Positions 9,245 through 21,570 of a stretch of 64,000 nucleotides of DNA are shown here, piece after piece. Position 1 is the stretch's first letter. The number at the start of each line of letters is the position of its first letter. The translations under genes and the position numbers were made by a program. The notes under the pieces were generated by a model. It did no database searches and was not told the origin of the DNA. It worked only from the letters and a program-made list of their open reading frames with translations. This DNA is from Isoetes taiwanensis (taxonomy: Eukaryota; Streptophyta; Lycopodiopsida; Isoetales; Isoetaceae). The stretch is from NCBI GenBank assembly GCA_021234155.1, contig JAJEKV010000301.1, forward strand, positions 252,001 to 316,000, written 5' to 3'.

Positions 9245-10279
9245 GTAACAGTAGGCACTATTACCAGAAAGTATGGCGCTTGGGAAGAATTAGGTTGGTG
9301 CTAGACCCTATGTGGGGGCGCTAGGGTGTTAAGGTATGAACAGGGTGCAAAATAAGGTCAGCTATGGCGGCGTTGGAGCTCAACTCCGTCGGCTATGGCG
9401 GAAGGAAGGCGTCAGAGAAAACACACCCTCAAAAGAAACAAGTTCAAAACTAGACTAAAAAAAAAAAAAAAAAAAACTTTATACATTTTTTTTTTAACCA
9501 CACGTATTTTATACGGCGGAACCGTATAGGTGTGCTGAGGCAGAAATACGACCTTAACTTTTGATTCTAAGTGCAACAATATCAGTCAGCACACCTTTTG
9601 TCTCCTGGCCTTGGGGTCGCCATCTTCACCTCGGGAAACGTGCCCCCTAGGGTATTTGAGATGTGCCGAAGACGTTGGAGCAATTTCCGCCTTCATTCGA
9701 GCTACCCACTAAAAGTTACGGCCCATCTAAACTTGGGTCTTCTAATTACACCATTTCTACCCATGCTCTGCAAGAGTGTCCGGCATATACGCATATCCGA
9801 GCAACACATGCTGATCTTAGATGCTCTGAGGCACCGCTGCATCAATTGCTGGCATCGCCAATGGTTGCACGTCTCGCATCCTACATTTTGCAAGTCTCTA
9901 CCGTTAGAGAATCCCTTACAGGACAAGGGATCTGAGAGCCTACTACCAGGGTTTTTCCTCCCATGTGGGGGTTTTTTCATCCCAGTAGTAGGGACACATT
10001 GTATAGTAGCATTTGTCTTTTTGGTGTGGTTTTATCTGCTTTGTGTACTGCATGTACCGTCTCATAGGTCAAGTTTGGCCTCCGCGGACGTTAAAATATA
10101 CTTCCTTCCTTCCTTCCTTCCTTCCTAAACTTACTAAATCTCAAATAATTTATTACACAACCCTAGCATAAAGACTAAGTCACTGAAATGTTAGGCAGTC
10201 TAGCTAAACTTAAACTCCCACGTAACTACCGAACTAACGGTTTTGGTCAGTGCTATGATTTCGGTCAACCAAAATCACG
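9245..10279 (-). other. E1 untranslated leader
   Basis: This is the segment between primer binding site and first ORF. No recognisable protein is present; open frames on either strand look incidental. It contains an A/T homopolymer pair at about 9458-9496 and a TTCC microsatellite at about 10101-10126. It probably holds the packaging signal of the element. Confidence 0.6.
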
Positions 10280-10291
10280 GCTCTGATAGCA
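10280..10291 (-). other. E1 primer binding site (initiator tRNA-Met type)
   Basis: The minus strand reads TGCTATCAGAGC, one base from the canonical TGGTATCAGAGC complementary to the 3' end of initiator tRNA-Met. It starts one base inside the LTR end, as in E2. The G-to-C change at position 3 may weaken priming. Confidence 0.8.
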
Positions 10292-10292
10292 C

Positions 10293-11823
10293 TGTCACGC
10301 TCCCTGAACATATATGACAGTCCGGACGTATACGTACAGGGACTTCCCCCTCCCATGGCAATCAACTCGCCATGTGCAGGGCCCTCCGTCTACCTCGGAT
10401 TACCCGCATAGCAGATACCCGGGGGAAGGACACGGAGGTGTCATTCTGGTCCATACCTTCAATGGATCTCCTATATCGCGGAAGCGTGAATACAAGGTTC
10501 AGCATAATCATATAATAAATAACCACCACGAAGGGTGGCACATCCATCCAAATAGCAGCAACAGAGAAGATACATCTAATACTAAGGAAAACATCCCAAA
10601 ACCAAGGTTCTACCCCGGCTCAGACTCCAATGGGGATCGACTGACGGCTAGGTCTCAGGAGATCAGCAGACCGAATCTTAACAAGGCATTGGCTGGCATA
10701 GAACATTGGCTAGGTTGCCCACTCCATCCGCCCCTCCTGTGCACACTTTGCAGATGAGCTGAATCAAGCTATGGCGCCATTGTAGCCGTCCGGAGACGCA
10801 ATCCCAAGGAATCACCCTTCGGGACTACTCCGGGTTACATCTCCCCCGTCCGATGATGCAGGTCAGAGAAGTGTCCCCTTCCAGAGTCGCAGTGAATCTA
10901 TGGGTGAGCTAGAGGAGGAGATCCCTCAGCATCTCCTTCCGTACCTGACTTACTCCCCTAACTTTATCATCAAAGTACAAGATGCCCCATTCGGGTCACA
11001 CCTCTGTACCCAGGGAGTGTCAGACCCATACCCGGCCCTCTACGTGACCGACTATTACGCCTAGCTCACTAAAGGAGTCCCGGTAGCCTTTTATGCTCAG
11101 GCGAGACCCCACCCCACACTTCATCACTACGGCCCCTTATCTGGTGCTTCAATGAGGCCATAGATTCCACAGCTCGGTGGGATCTTGTGCACAGGCCGCA
11201 ATTAATGGGTATTACTGGATCTAATAGAAGCATACTAAATAAGCATAGGTTACAGAGGTCTCTACCCCCCTTAATCCCTGTTTTCTGGAAGAACTAACAG
11301 AGATGCTACCAAAGATATATCCATCCATCACAATACATAATCAAGAGCTAAGAACAGTTCTAACTATCAAACAAGGGTTATTCAATAGCAAAAGATCAAC
11401 AAAAAGCCTGGCAGAGGTGCTGACCCTGGGAATCCCACATTAACCTATTTACTAACCTGAATTACGACTGGAACCGTTGTCATGTGGAATCTCTATGCTT
11501 GAATAGACTGGGCGCTCAACTGCTCCTGCTCCTTGGTTCGATTTGGGGCAAAATTGGGATAGGGATCCAATTTGCTGCCTCAAATTAGCATCCTCATTCT
11601 GGCCAATCGAGTTTGGCCAGGTGTCTCTTAACTAATTAATTATTTAGCTTAATTAAGTTAATTAGGCAATTATCCCTTAATTAAACCCTTATTAATTTAG
11701 CATAGCTAAATTAACCCTTTGTGGTTAACTCCGCAGGTTACATACCCCCATGATGGCGTATCCTCGGCCCGTGACGTGTCAGTATATTTATACATACACC
11801 GTATAAATATGTGGAACGTCACA
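10293..11823 (-). repeat. E1 5' LTR (about 1.53 kb)
   Basis: On the minus strand it starts TGTGACGTTCC and ends GCGTGACA, next to the primer binding site. It shares blocks with the E2 LTR, for example GCAAAGTGTGCACAGGAGGG (revcomp near 10725-10755) and the CACCC..CGTGGTGGT segment near 10515-10535. Its other LTR is not in the window. The neighbouring bases outside are TGTCC on the plus strand; no target duplication can be tested. Confidence 0.8.
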
Positions 11824-14454
11824 TGTCCCCACATATAGATACCACCAAAGTGTTGCTATCATACCAAGATATAATGTGTTCATCTTTCTCTGTAATATCT
11901 CAAACACAAACAATAGGCAAAGTTTGATGCAAACAACCCATAGTGGGAACCAAAACAATCCACTTCCCTACATGATAGTAAGTACGTGACTAGTAATGCA
12001 TGATATCCTTATCTCTGATTACTTTCAAAACATCCATCTTCCTGTACCTCTGCATTCCATCATATTATCCTGTACATCAGAACATTGAATCATGATAAAG
12101 CACAACTAACAACATCTAAAACATTAAAACACTGCACCAGAATGTTGCCTATAATTCTCGTAACACGGCATAACAATTTGAATGCTTTTGAATAATTCTG
12201 CATAGAGGTTTATTCCTTTTTAAAAATGGAAAAGAGAAAGCAAAAGAAGACCCTATTACAAAGAGAACGTGGCAATTCTGACATCTTCATGCAATGTTTT
12301 TGCACGATGAAGAAGCTTCTTGGGCAAAATTAGTACAACGATGTCCTTGTAGTATAGCAAACCATGTGCAGGACCAACTAGAATATACTTTTTAAGGTTT
12401 GAAAATGCTTGTAACAAAGCAAGTCTGTTTCTAAAGTCTTTGTTATGATCAACCATCCACCCCTTCCTCACAGAATTAGTTGTAAGGTGACTCTAATAGG
12501 TACGCCTATAGTACCCTCAATTTAGTATACAATTTAAGGATAACGTACACAAAGGTATTAAAGGTTAGCAAGCAACAGACTCAATCTGTTGCCTTAGCTC
12601 TGTCCATCTGGTAACAGGACCTGCATCGGAATAGTATTTAACCTAATATCAACTTTTTGCTCATACTGCTAGCAAAACCAGAAAATGCTTTTATTTTACC
12701 ACTTGAAGCAGAGCACAATCATATAAACTTTAAATCCTAGCTATTATCAATTGACCGCCTGCGAAGCAGAAACTATCAGGCAGACAGAATATATCGGGAG
12801 AAAAATGCGAATGAACACATGGTAGAAGCACGAGCCACATATGCCAAAGCAATACTGGATATCAAAAGGAACTGATCAATATCAGAAATTCCATGAACTT
12901 AATCCACATCTGTCCAATCTAGTAGCTAAAATTGAATAACAATGGGAGCATTGCCTCTTTTCTTGTCCAGCATGGTCCTGGCTTCAAGCATTATTTGATA
13001 GTACACTGGATTGCCAATTTGTTCTCCTAGCATCCTACCAAGGTGCATGGACCCCAGATAAATGGAAGGCATTTCATCTTGGTCAATTTGGGAGTGTCGT
13101 AGGCTGCACATTTTCCAAGGCATTTATTCACATGTTCGTAGAGTCATTGTTGTAGCCCTGGCTAAGATACTGATGGATTATGACTTTTCCTCCCTCGGGG
13201 AAGAAGTGAGAGACCGTATTTGGATTCAATATCTTCAAATTAATTCTTATCATTAGTCTCCTATGCTGGAGTGAGTACATAATGCTTTAAGCTCGTGTTT
13301 CGGGAACCTTGTCTTGTGCTTGCATAGCTAGATGAGATTTGTACATCTTGTAATGTTTAGGTGCGCATGGAGGGTTGCCCTCCATGGCGGGAGGGTGAAG
13401 TGGCTTAAATCATAGTTCAAAGTCATGATTAATTGAAAATCCATAACCCTGAACATTTGGGAACAAAATTCTTTGTAGCCAGATGAACTACCTTTCTCTT
13501 CCAAAATGCAGCCAAAGAGTTTGGCAAACTATAAAATAAAGAACACACGAATTTCAGAATTGAGTACAATGATACGGAATAAAGATTTGCTATTAGGCAA
13601 GCAGAAAGTATCCAACATAAATCGAAGCCTGCAAACACAAATCGAATATCTTATTGTTTGGCTGGGTCTTCTGGAGCATCTTCACTTGTAAAATATTAAG
13701 CAGACCAGACTAAAAAGCTTTAGGCACAAGCTTTTGCATTCTATTGTACAAATCCTTCAAGGAGAAGCCGATATTCTACGAATATCAATCAAATAAATTT
13801 CCTAAGAAACTTGCTCAACAAGACACTATCCAATGCCATCTGCATCTGCCATTCTGTTTCATGTCAGTGTCCATACAATAGGGATGTCCTGGAATAAAAC
13901 GCCCAATATTTTCTACCAATGCAATAGCTCTGTGGATGAAACTTTTCTTGCCTTGAACAGGAATTCAAGAAACCCCCTTCTCAACGGGTATACACATCAA
14001 TCCGTCGGAGTGTAGCATTGCTGAGAAATCGACAAAACATACAACAACAACGGTTACATTGGTGCTTCAAAGGATGCAACATTCTTACGACAAAGCATTT
14101 GGGCTAAGGGAAAAACTGGAGATTCTGTCAAAAAGCTCATAAATTGACAAATTCGGTATGAATGAAACAAAGGATTTAGAGAAGAAAACGCAATGCCAAA
14201 TACAGTCCCGAAGATAAATAAAAATAAGGGAAGTGCCGGAGTTGGGAAGCTCCAAATCTTGCATTAACTGCAGAAGCTCCAATTATAATTAAGGGCCGGA
14301 AATGCAAGATTCGGACCAACATTGGAGCGACATCCATCAATGCTGCAGCCTCGAGCAAGGAGCGACGAGCGAGCACCATTTTCCCGGTTTCCACAGTCCC
14401 TCTCCAGCAACAGGGGCAACCTACATTTTACAGCCTATGATGGGTTTAGAGCAG

Positions 14455-14560
14455 TCATTGGCATATTCTGGATATATATTGGCATATACCTAGAATATGC
14501 CACAAACCCACCTCAACAAGGGCTTGCCCCCTTAGGGGCAACTCAAAAAAAGGGGGAAGT
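14455..14560 (+). repeat. Dispersed repeat, copy 1 (GGCATAT...CCCCTTAGGGGCAAC)
   Basis: It has TTGGCATATTCTGG, AGAATATGCC, ACAAACCCACCT and GGGCTTGCCCCCTTAGGGGC in the same order as the copy at 18195-18300. A partial copy lies at 18585-18718. The GCCCC-YTAR-GGGGC core is palindromic. It is probably the end of an undefined transposon family. Confidence 0.6.
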
Positions 14561-14655
14561 AAGCCAGTAAGCACTCTTTAAACTAAAATTCCCACATCTA
14601 CACTAGCATGCTTATGAAGAAATACTCCTCAGTTTTTTCATTTTGTTTGTTTTGG

Positions 14656-14688
14656 TTTTGGGGTTTTTTTTGGGGGGGGGGGGGGGAT
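14656..14688 (+). repeat. Poly-T/poly-G homopolymer tract
   Basis: A TTTTGGGG-type run ends in fourteen or so consecutive G. The length may be unreliable in the assembly. A short open frame after it is probably chance. Confidence 0.7.
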
Positions 14689-16026
14689 GCTTCTGTTCCC
14701 TGGCATGAATATGGCAAAGTATTTAAGATGAATAGGACTATCAAAGTTTTGGTTCCTACCTATATCAAAATGAATAGGATAAATCTTTATTCGCCTCTTT
14801 TTCGATCGGCCGTCTATCCCACTAGTTTTAAATGAATCGAAAAAATTATTTTTTGAACCAGAAATTCTGTGAAGCCCCTAGGACTTTGCCGCAGCCACAA
14901 AACAGCAAATAAATATTCCTTAGCAAATTTTCATATGATATACATAGATTCAACAAGCATTTTCACACTTTAATATCATTAATGCCACTAAATAACATTT
15001 TTGATGGAAACCACAAATGCTCTAAACATTTTACCTCTGGAAATGGAAAAGCCATAACATATATTTCCCTCAATGTCAAATCCTTTGTTAGACACCAGAA
15101 AATCCAAAGAAACATTTCGGTTCATTATATCCCTGAAATTCACAACAATGGTAGTATTTACTTGTCTTGGGCTCTTCAGGTCCAGGAACTCTCATTTATT
15201 CATATAACCTCCTGCAGTTGAGCTACATCTGATATGGACTGCCAGATCTGATTATTTAATGACTATTTGACCTTATGCATATGCATGTTCAACTCCATGC
15301 TCCATGCTAGTCTGCTTTTACTAAGATCTGCAACAGCAAATTGGCTGACTACACAAATACAGTGTTAGCAAAGCACATTAAATTATCCCTAAAGCAAAGG
15401 AACTCATGGAGAAATGAAGATTTAGAAATATTACAAACACAATTGTTTTGATCTTGGCATGCTTATGGAAAGCTTTGTAAGGGAGCACCAACACACACCA
15501 GGCACATAGTCAAAATAGAAAAAGTAGAAAGTTGCAATTCTTAGATACAAGATTGAGAAACCACTTAACAGTTGGAAACTCTGCACAATTTACTTCTGAT
15601 GAACCAGTTGAGTTTAAGGTGCTTATAGTGGGGAGATAGCAGGAAAGGCAGGATGTATCTTACATTCTTGTCCAAACGAATCCATAGCTATTCCTGTAAA
15701 GCAACAAAATGCTAAAAATAAAGGGTGTGAAATTTAAAAAAAGAGCAAAATTACCTGTGCACGTTTGTTTGCAGAATCTCCACACAATGACACTCACATC
15801 AACCTGCAATATCAGCAGCTTTTTTGACAGAGAAAAGACATGGAATAGAAGGACCAAAATGTTTTCTCTTTCACTTACTAATCTCACTGCATCCATATAA
15901 TACTTGGTCAAATAAGAAATCCATTTATCTCTTTTAAACTATAGTCGTGCATATCTTTCTTCCACTTCCACATCTGCAATTCCTGGCTTGGCTGTTTTAC
16001 ACGGCAGTGTTCTTCCTTTTCTTTTC

Positions 16027-16857
16027 TCACCTTCGCTGCATCACTTCATTGCTGCCAGCTGCTGCAAGGATATTCTTTAGCAACACATAAGGTGTGGGAT
16101 TCCCAGGATCCACATTTATAAGATGCTGTGCAGCTCGTTTTGCCTGCTCCACATTTGAGTACCTTCTACATGCACCGAGCAAGGATGTCCATAGCATGAC
16201 ATAATAGTCAAATGGCATGCTATCAATCATGTCTTCTGCTGGACCAAGCAATGCCGCACGTCCAAGGAGATCGACCATGCAACCATATTGTTCCACGGTT
16301 GGAGTAAGAGAATTCATGTGACATAATGAAATAAAATAATGGTTACCCTCATCTAATAGACCAGCATGGCTACATGCAGAGAGAAAACTAACAAAAGTGA
16401 ACTTATCAGGCATCAATCCTTTTTCCAGCATTTTTTGAAATAAGAGAAGGCCATCCCTACCCTGGCCATGTTTTGCATATCTGGAAATAAGTGTATTCCA
16501 AGGGACTAAATCTTCCATGTGTATTTTGTCAAAAATGCCCCATGCTTCATTCAAACTACCACATCCCCCGTACATGTTTAGAAGTGCATTTGCAACTGCA
16601 ATATCAGATTCAACACCCATGTCGACAACGTATCGATGTATCTCTTTGCCTTCCTCGACATCTCCCAGATTAGTACAAGCTTCTAAACAACTGATAAAAG
16701 TAACCTTGTTTGGCACAAAGCCATTCTTCATCATTTGTTGAAAGAACAACAGAGCCTCCTCACCACACCCATTCTCGGTATACGCTGCAATCATAGACGT
16801 CCAGGCTACCACATCTTTGCTAGGTTTAAGCCACATGACTGTACAAGTCATAAACAT
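16027..16857 (-). pseudogene. PLS-class PPR gene fragment (no DYW domain)
   Basis: The 276-residue frame opens abruptly inside a PPR motif (DVVAWTSMIAAYTENGCGEE). It carries about five motifs with the usual signatures (KVTFISCLEACTNLGDVEEG, VANALLNMYGGCGSLNEA, PDKFTFVSFLSACSHAGLLD, YGCMVDLLGRAALL) and the E-motif region (WTSLLGACRRYSN, PYVLLKNILAAAG). It then stops at VMQRR, before any E+ or DYW domain. Both ends are truncated: upstream is unrelated repeat DNA, and typical family members are more than 600 residues. PPR proteins bind organelle RNA one base per repeat and guide C-to-U editing. This copy is probably dead. Confidence 0.8.
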
Positions 16858-16888
16858 ATTAGAGCATAAACCACAACATCATGTGCAG

Positions 16889-17371
16889 CAGAAGCAGAAC
16901 CCTTGTAATAGGATTGGATGTAAACACATTGCGGCGATACTGTGTAGTGCATCTAAAAGAATCTTGGTTCACGCATCTAATAAGTTCTGTTTTCAATGCA
17001 AAGACTCTCCAACTTATGCGAAGTTCGGATATGAAGCGGGGCCGAAGATGTTTTATTTTGTCTAAATTCCTCCCAAAACGGCTAATCATCAACAACTCTT
17101 ATCATTCTTGTACAAAGTCCGATTGTGCGTGAAGCGAGAACCCTTGTAATAGGATTGGATGTAAACACTGCTTGCAGCGTCTGGTAGTGCATCTAAAAGA
17201 ATCTTGGTTCTCGGTTCACGCATCTAAAAAAGTTACGTTTCAATGCAAAGACTCTCCAACTTATGCGAAGTTGAGATATGAAACGGGGGCGAAGATGTTT
17301 TATTTTGTCCAAATTCCTCCCAAAGCGACTAATCATCAACAACTCTTATCATTCTTGTGCAAAGTCCAGTT
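16889..17371. repeat. Tandem duplication of about 240 bp (two copies)
   Basis: Copy 1 runs from about 16891 and copy 2 from about 17131. Both start GAAGC(A/G)..AACCCTTGTAATAGG and share AAAGACTCTCCAACTTATGC, GAAGATGTTTTATTTTGTC and TCATCAACAACTCTTATC, with a few substitutions and small indels. No coding function is seen. Confidence 0.85.
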
Positions 17372-18194
17372 TCTACCTGCCCTCTATTTAAGGATAAGCC
17401 TTGAGGTATATACCTATTAAGGAGAATCTATAACACAAATAGTGGACACGGATAAATATCAACCTTATTACCTTTGTTCTTCTCCATGCTGGCCTCACAT
17501 AGAGATGGTTAATACCCAAAAGTGTTCGATCCACATATCCCACGGGATTACATGCAGGCCCAAAATCTCCCCTTACTCCACATTTCACCTAAGGAAGTCG
17601 CCGTGAGAATTAATGAATTGCATCATATAAAAATTTGTTGCGTAAAGGGGCTTAACTTAGTGAGTAGATTCGGCTCCCCATTTGCAAGGAGGATGACCAA
17701 TCATTATCTTTGTAAAGATATTCCTTTCCAAAATGCTCTTATCCAGCCTGCTATGATATTTCCTTTTGCCTGCAAATACCCTACTTATATCCCTGTCAGG
17801 CATAGCTCTTGCTTACAGAAGCCCGGTGAACCAAATAGAAAGAAGTCCTCCTTATGCCTGAAAAACTTTGCCATACCTAAATGGAGGCCTTACTTGCACA
17901 ACCACAACGAAGCAAAGGAAGAAATGTCACCGTAGCTGCATTTTCGGGATCTCCTTTTCCACATTTTGATCCCTTCTTCCCCATGAAGTCAGAAGATTCA
18001 CATGGAAGCAGAATTAAATGTTTTGTTTTATGAAACCGGTCTTGTATCAAGTGCTTCACAGATCAACATGAGCTCCACTTCACGTCGTAAATGCGCGACC
18101 TCGGCGGGAAGCGAAAGCACCGGTTTTCGGTTTCCACATGTGCTCAACTTCGCGGAACCCCGTAGAGCATTTCTGGTGCACCGGTTTTTAGCGA

Positions 18195-18300
18195 TCATCA
18201 AGATATGCTAGGTATATGCCAGCATATACTTGAATATGCCCACATACCCACATAAACGAGGGTTTGCCCCCCTAGGGGCAACCCAAAAAGCGAGGGAGGG
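18195..18300 (+). repeat. Dispersed repeat, copy 2
   Basis: It matches 14455-14560 in order: GCATATACTTGAATATGCCC, ACATACCCACATAAACGAGG and GTTTGCCCCCCTAGGGGCAA followed by CCCAAAAAG. Orientation is the same. Confidence 0.65.
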
Positions 18301-18584
18301 ATTAATTTTGACTACCGGAGTGGAAAAAAATGGTGGATGCTTGGTGGGCAAACGGTTGGATAGGCATGGTAGATTAACTTGCCAGATTAAATGAGGGATG
18401 CATTGGGTTGCATGTCGTGCCTTGGGTGCTGCAGCTCCTCCCTCATTCATTCATCAGTGATAGAACGGATGGAAGGATTTCGGGCTTGCCATAGCCTTCC
18501 CTGCTTCTATTATGTATCTGCATCGACAATAGCCGCATCCAGAGTGATCGGCAGAATAATGACAACAACAGATTTGGAGTGGTT

Positions 18585-18718
18585 TCTGGCATATTCTAGG
18601 CATATATCTAAAATAGGCCAAAAACCCACATGACAGTAGCCAAAAACATACATGACAGTAGCCTAAGTCCGTTATGCTAGAGGATATAAACCCGCCCTTA
18701 AGGGTTGTCCCAAGGAAA
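18585..18718 (+). repeat. Dispersed repeat, divergent copy 3
   Basis: GGCATATTCTAGGCATATAT is followed by AAAAACCCACATGACAGTAG, an internal near-duplicate of that last segment, and CCCTTAAGGGTTGTCCCAAG. It shares the first block and the palindromic core position with copies 1 and 2, but with an insertion. Confidence 0.45.
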
Positions 18719-18830
18719 AAAGTGTAATTAGGCCTAATGGTAATTTCATTTTATTTTAGCGCTCACACGACTTGTTGAAAATGCGAAAGCATGTAGGAGA
18801 AACGAATGATCCTTCCGGCAGTTCGCCCTA

Positions 18831-20846
18831 ATGCAACGAGCTTCAATTGCTACGGACTCCCTCGGGTGACGTGCTCTTTTTGTTATATCTCATTTGTTTT
18901 GCCTATACTTTTGATTTTTGATTTTAAGCATTCACAGGTTTTTGCAAAGTTCACATAGACAGGGATGGTTATACGAAGCCATTACATCTGCCCAGATTAT
19001 GCATCAGCAGGGTGTTCCTGTATCAAATGATCTTGCATATCGCCTTGTGGAGGAATGTACCAAATTTCAGGACATCAACCTGAGCAGGCGAGTCTGTTCC
19101 TTTTTTTCATCCACCGGATTAGATACAATAGCCTTTTTCGGTGACCATTTGGTCCGTTTACTTACTTCATGTGGTGCCGTGGCTGAAGCAAATGAAGCAT
19201 TTAACAAGGTCCTAAAACCCAGCCAATATACATGGAATGCAATTATTGCGAGTCATGCTAAGCTTGGCAAAAACGAGCTTGCCATGGAATTGTATGATAA
19301 AATGCTGGACGATGGAACAAGGCCAGATAAAGTTATCTTTTTGAGTATTTTAAAAGCTTGTGGCAATGTGGGTATGATAGAACAGGGCAGGCAATTTCAC
19401 GAGCAGATCATTGAGACTGACCTTCATCCTGATGTTGTCATGGAAAACACAATTCTTGATATGTATTCCAAATGTGGGAACCTAGGGGAAGCTAGAGCCT
19501 TGTTTGATAGAGTAGAGAATAAAAGTGTGGTGTCATGGAATGCAATGATTGCAGGATATGTCCAGCATGGTGAAAGTGCTCTTGCCCAAAAATGCTTTGA
19601 GAAAATGCAGCTTGAGGGGCTCAAACCAAATGTTTCAACTTGGACTGCTATAATTGCTGGACATGCCCAACAAGGGGAAGGCTGTCTAGCTCTCAAGTGC
19701 TTCAACAATATGCAGCACCAGGGTATAAGACCTAACAGGGTCACCTTTTTGAGTATTTTGAAAGCATGTACTTGTATAGGTGCTCTAGAACAGGCGAGGC
19801 ATATTCATGGCCAGATTATTCAAGCAGGGTTCCAGTCTGACATAGCTCTGGGAAATACCCTTGTTGATTTATATGCAAAATGTGGATACATGGCAGAGGC
19901 GCGTGAAGTGTTAAACAATATGGTGAAACGAGATGTCATATCATGGAATGCAATGATTGCAGGGTATGCTCAGTGCAGTAATGCCAGTTCTGCTGGGCAG
20001 TGCCTTAGGGATATGCAAGGAGATGGCATTAAGCCAAATGAAGCTTCATTTGCAACAATTCTTGCTGCATGTAGCCATGCAGGATTGGTCGCCGAAGGAA
20101 GTAGGTATTTGAAATCAATGAGAGAAGATCATGGCATCATACCAGATTCCCGCCACTATACTTGCATGGTTGATCTTCTTGGCCGTGCAGGGTATCTGAA
20201 TGAGGCAGAAATTTTGCTTCAAGCATTGCAACCAGAAATTATGGCTTGGACATCTTTGCTTTGTGCCTGCAGGGCATACAACAACGTGGAGATAGGAAAG
20301 CAATGCTTTGATCAAATTATGAAACTGGATTCTAGCTGTGCTGGTGCATATGTTGTTATGTCAGGCATCTATTCTGATGCTGGTATGGGAGAAGATGCCA
20401 GGATGATAGATGAACTCAGACAGGATTCAGGCGCATGGAAAAAACCTGCAAAAGCATGGATTGAGGTTAATAAAAAGGTTCATGAGTTTATTGTTGGGGA
20501 TGAAACCCATCCACAAATTGAGGAGATACAGTCAATGTGGGAAACATTGATCACTCGCATGAAAAATGCAGGATATTCCCCAAACATTGAGTTGGTCACA
20601 AATTCAACACCAGACTGGGAGAAGGAGGGCGCCTTGTATGGACATTGTGAGAAATTAGCTATTGCCTTTGGTCTTGTAAGTACACCTTCAGGTACAACAA
20701 TCAGAATCACGAAGAATCTTCGTATGTGCCTGGACTGTCACAATGCAACTAAATTCCTTTCAAAAATTGAAAAGCGAGAGATTATAATACGAGATGCTTA
20801 TCACATGCATTCCTTTAATGAAGGACTCTGTTCTTGTGGTGCTTAG
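18831..20846 (+). CDS. PPR-DYW type organelle RNA editing factor
   Basis: The main exon is open from the 18.9 kb region to 20846. It has no good in-frame ATG until a Met about 28 residues in. A better model starts at ATG 18831 (MQRASIATDS), splices 18866-18937 (GT/AG, 72 bp) and joins in frame to FLQSSHRQGWLYEA. Roughly ten PLS-type PPR motifs follow, with repeated VDLYAKCGY, VISWNAMIAGY and PDKVIFLSILKACG forms. Then come E/E+ (GAWKKPAKAWIEVNKKVHEF) and a DYW deaminase domain with HCEKLAIAFGL (HxE), CLDCHNATK (CxxC) and a last zinc site in HSFNEGLCSCGA. The C-terminus ends CSCGA, without the D-Y-W tripeptide. The PG box reads KPAKAW instead of PG. The protein probably edits mitochondrial or plastid transcripts. 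It is convergent with a paralogue downstream. Confidence 0.9.
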
Positions 20847-21570
20847 AGAACCTAGACAATTGCCTTGCACCTATAAAGCATAAACAGATCAAGTTCTAGC
20901 CTTTCTGAAAGGAAATGGTGTCTAAAGTCATCTACATCAAAGGATATAGCATCCTTGATCAAGCCAACCATTGCACCTGTATCTTTGAATTTGAATTCTC
21001 TATCTCATAAAGGACTGCAATTGATAAACAATCTACTTTCTATGATAATCTTGGTTACAACAAATGACCAAAGCACATTAGAGAGAAAATATACATTTGG
21101 AACTCCACTTTCGAAAATTCCAAATATAAATGTCTAGGCTAGATCCTAAAGATCGGGAAGGATGCTGCATATGCTTTTATGCATTTGAGTATGACTTTGC
21201 TGGCATAAAATGGTCCATAGCATAATGGGGTCCAGTTTGCGCAGCTCACGATGGGCACTTATGGTTGAAATTACGTTTTCATATATGTCAGAAGTAGTTA
21301 ACATGTCACAAATGGTGCTAACTTTGATAGAATTAAGAACTAGTGTTTATTATGCTAAATCATGAAGAATATTCTCATACACATAGCAAATTCTGGACTT
21401 CTCTTATTTTGGCCATTCGGAGAATCCATGAGAACCTTTTCCTTGTATGTATATAAAAACGGGGTTACTAAACTGTCCCTTTTTACATTCCCCTGTTTGC
21501 ATTATCCCATACTATCTGGGTTTAATATACCTTTCCAATGACTGGATTTCATAGTAGTGCTCGTCAGACG
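20847..21570. other. Intergenic region between convergent PPR genes
   Basis: This 724-bp region must hold both 3' untranslated regions and poly(A) sites. No gene or repeat is recognised. Confidence 0.6.

Larger units (their letters stand above)
4544..11823 (-). mobile_element. E1: Ty3/gypsy-type LTR element with two extra ORFs and a histone H3 fusion, 3'-truncated
   Basis: On the minus strand the order is LTR (11823-10293), primer binding site, about 1 kb of leader, an ORF ending in histone H3 (9244-8054), a second extra ORF (7762-6359), gag (6257-4959) and protease (5188-4544). Homology stops after the protease at about 4544; reverse transcriptase, integrase and the 3' LTR are absent. The break coincides with the start of the Ulp1-like block, so another element probably inserted here and the rest may lie beyond position 1. 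The LTR, the zinc-knuckle segment and the post-knuckle segment match E2 at 47649-56248, placing both in one lineage. Extra ORFs before gag recall Tat/Ogre elements, but the PBS matches tRNA-Met. Confidence 0.8.
11824..16026. other. Mostly noncoding stretch with weak exon-like pieces
   Basis: No confident gene is present. Two minus-strand pieces look more protein-like than background. One at 13123-12926 ends QIMLEARTMLDKKRGNAPIV and could be a C-terminal exon. The other at 14394-14220 starts METGKMVLARRSLLEAAALM and could be a first exon. I recognise neither. The rest is AT-rich with short incidental frames, plus one dispersed repeat and a poly-G tract listed separately. Confidence 0.5.
17372..18830. 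other. Noncoding stretch between PPR pseudogene and PPR gene
   Basis: There is no supported gene; open frames are short and unlike known proteins. It contains dispersed repeat copies at 18195-18300 and 18585-18718. The last few hundred bases should include the promoter of the PPR gene that follows, but I cannot pick a convincing TATA box. Confidence 0.5.

Noticed and set aside
9571-10128. 185-residue plus-strand frame in the E1 leader
   Set aside because: It is antisense to the element, ends in a TTCC microsatellite and resembles no protein.
12256-12471. 71-residue minus-strand frame
   Set aside because: It is short, without homology or splice context; kept only as noncoding.
14656-14690. 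Poly-G run considered as a functional G-quadruplex
   Set aside because: It is a single homopolymer, possibly of uncertain length; there is no conserved pattern of separate G-runs.
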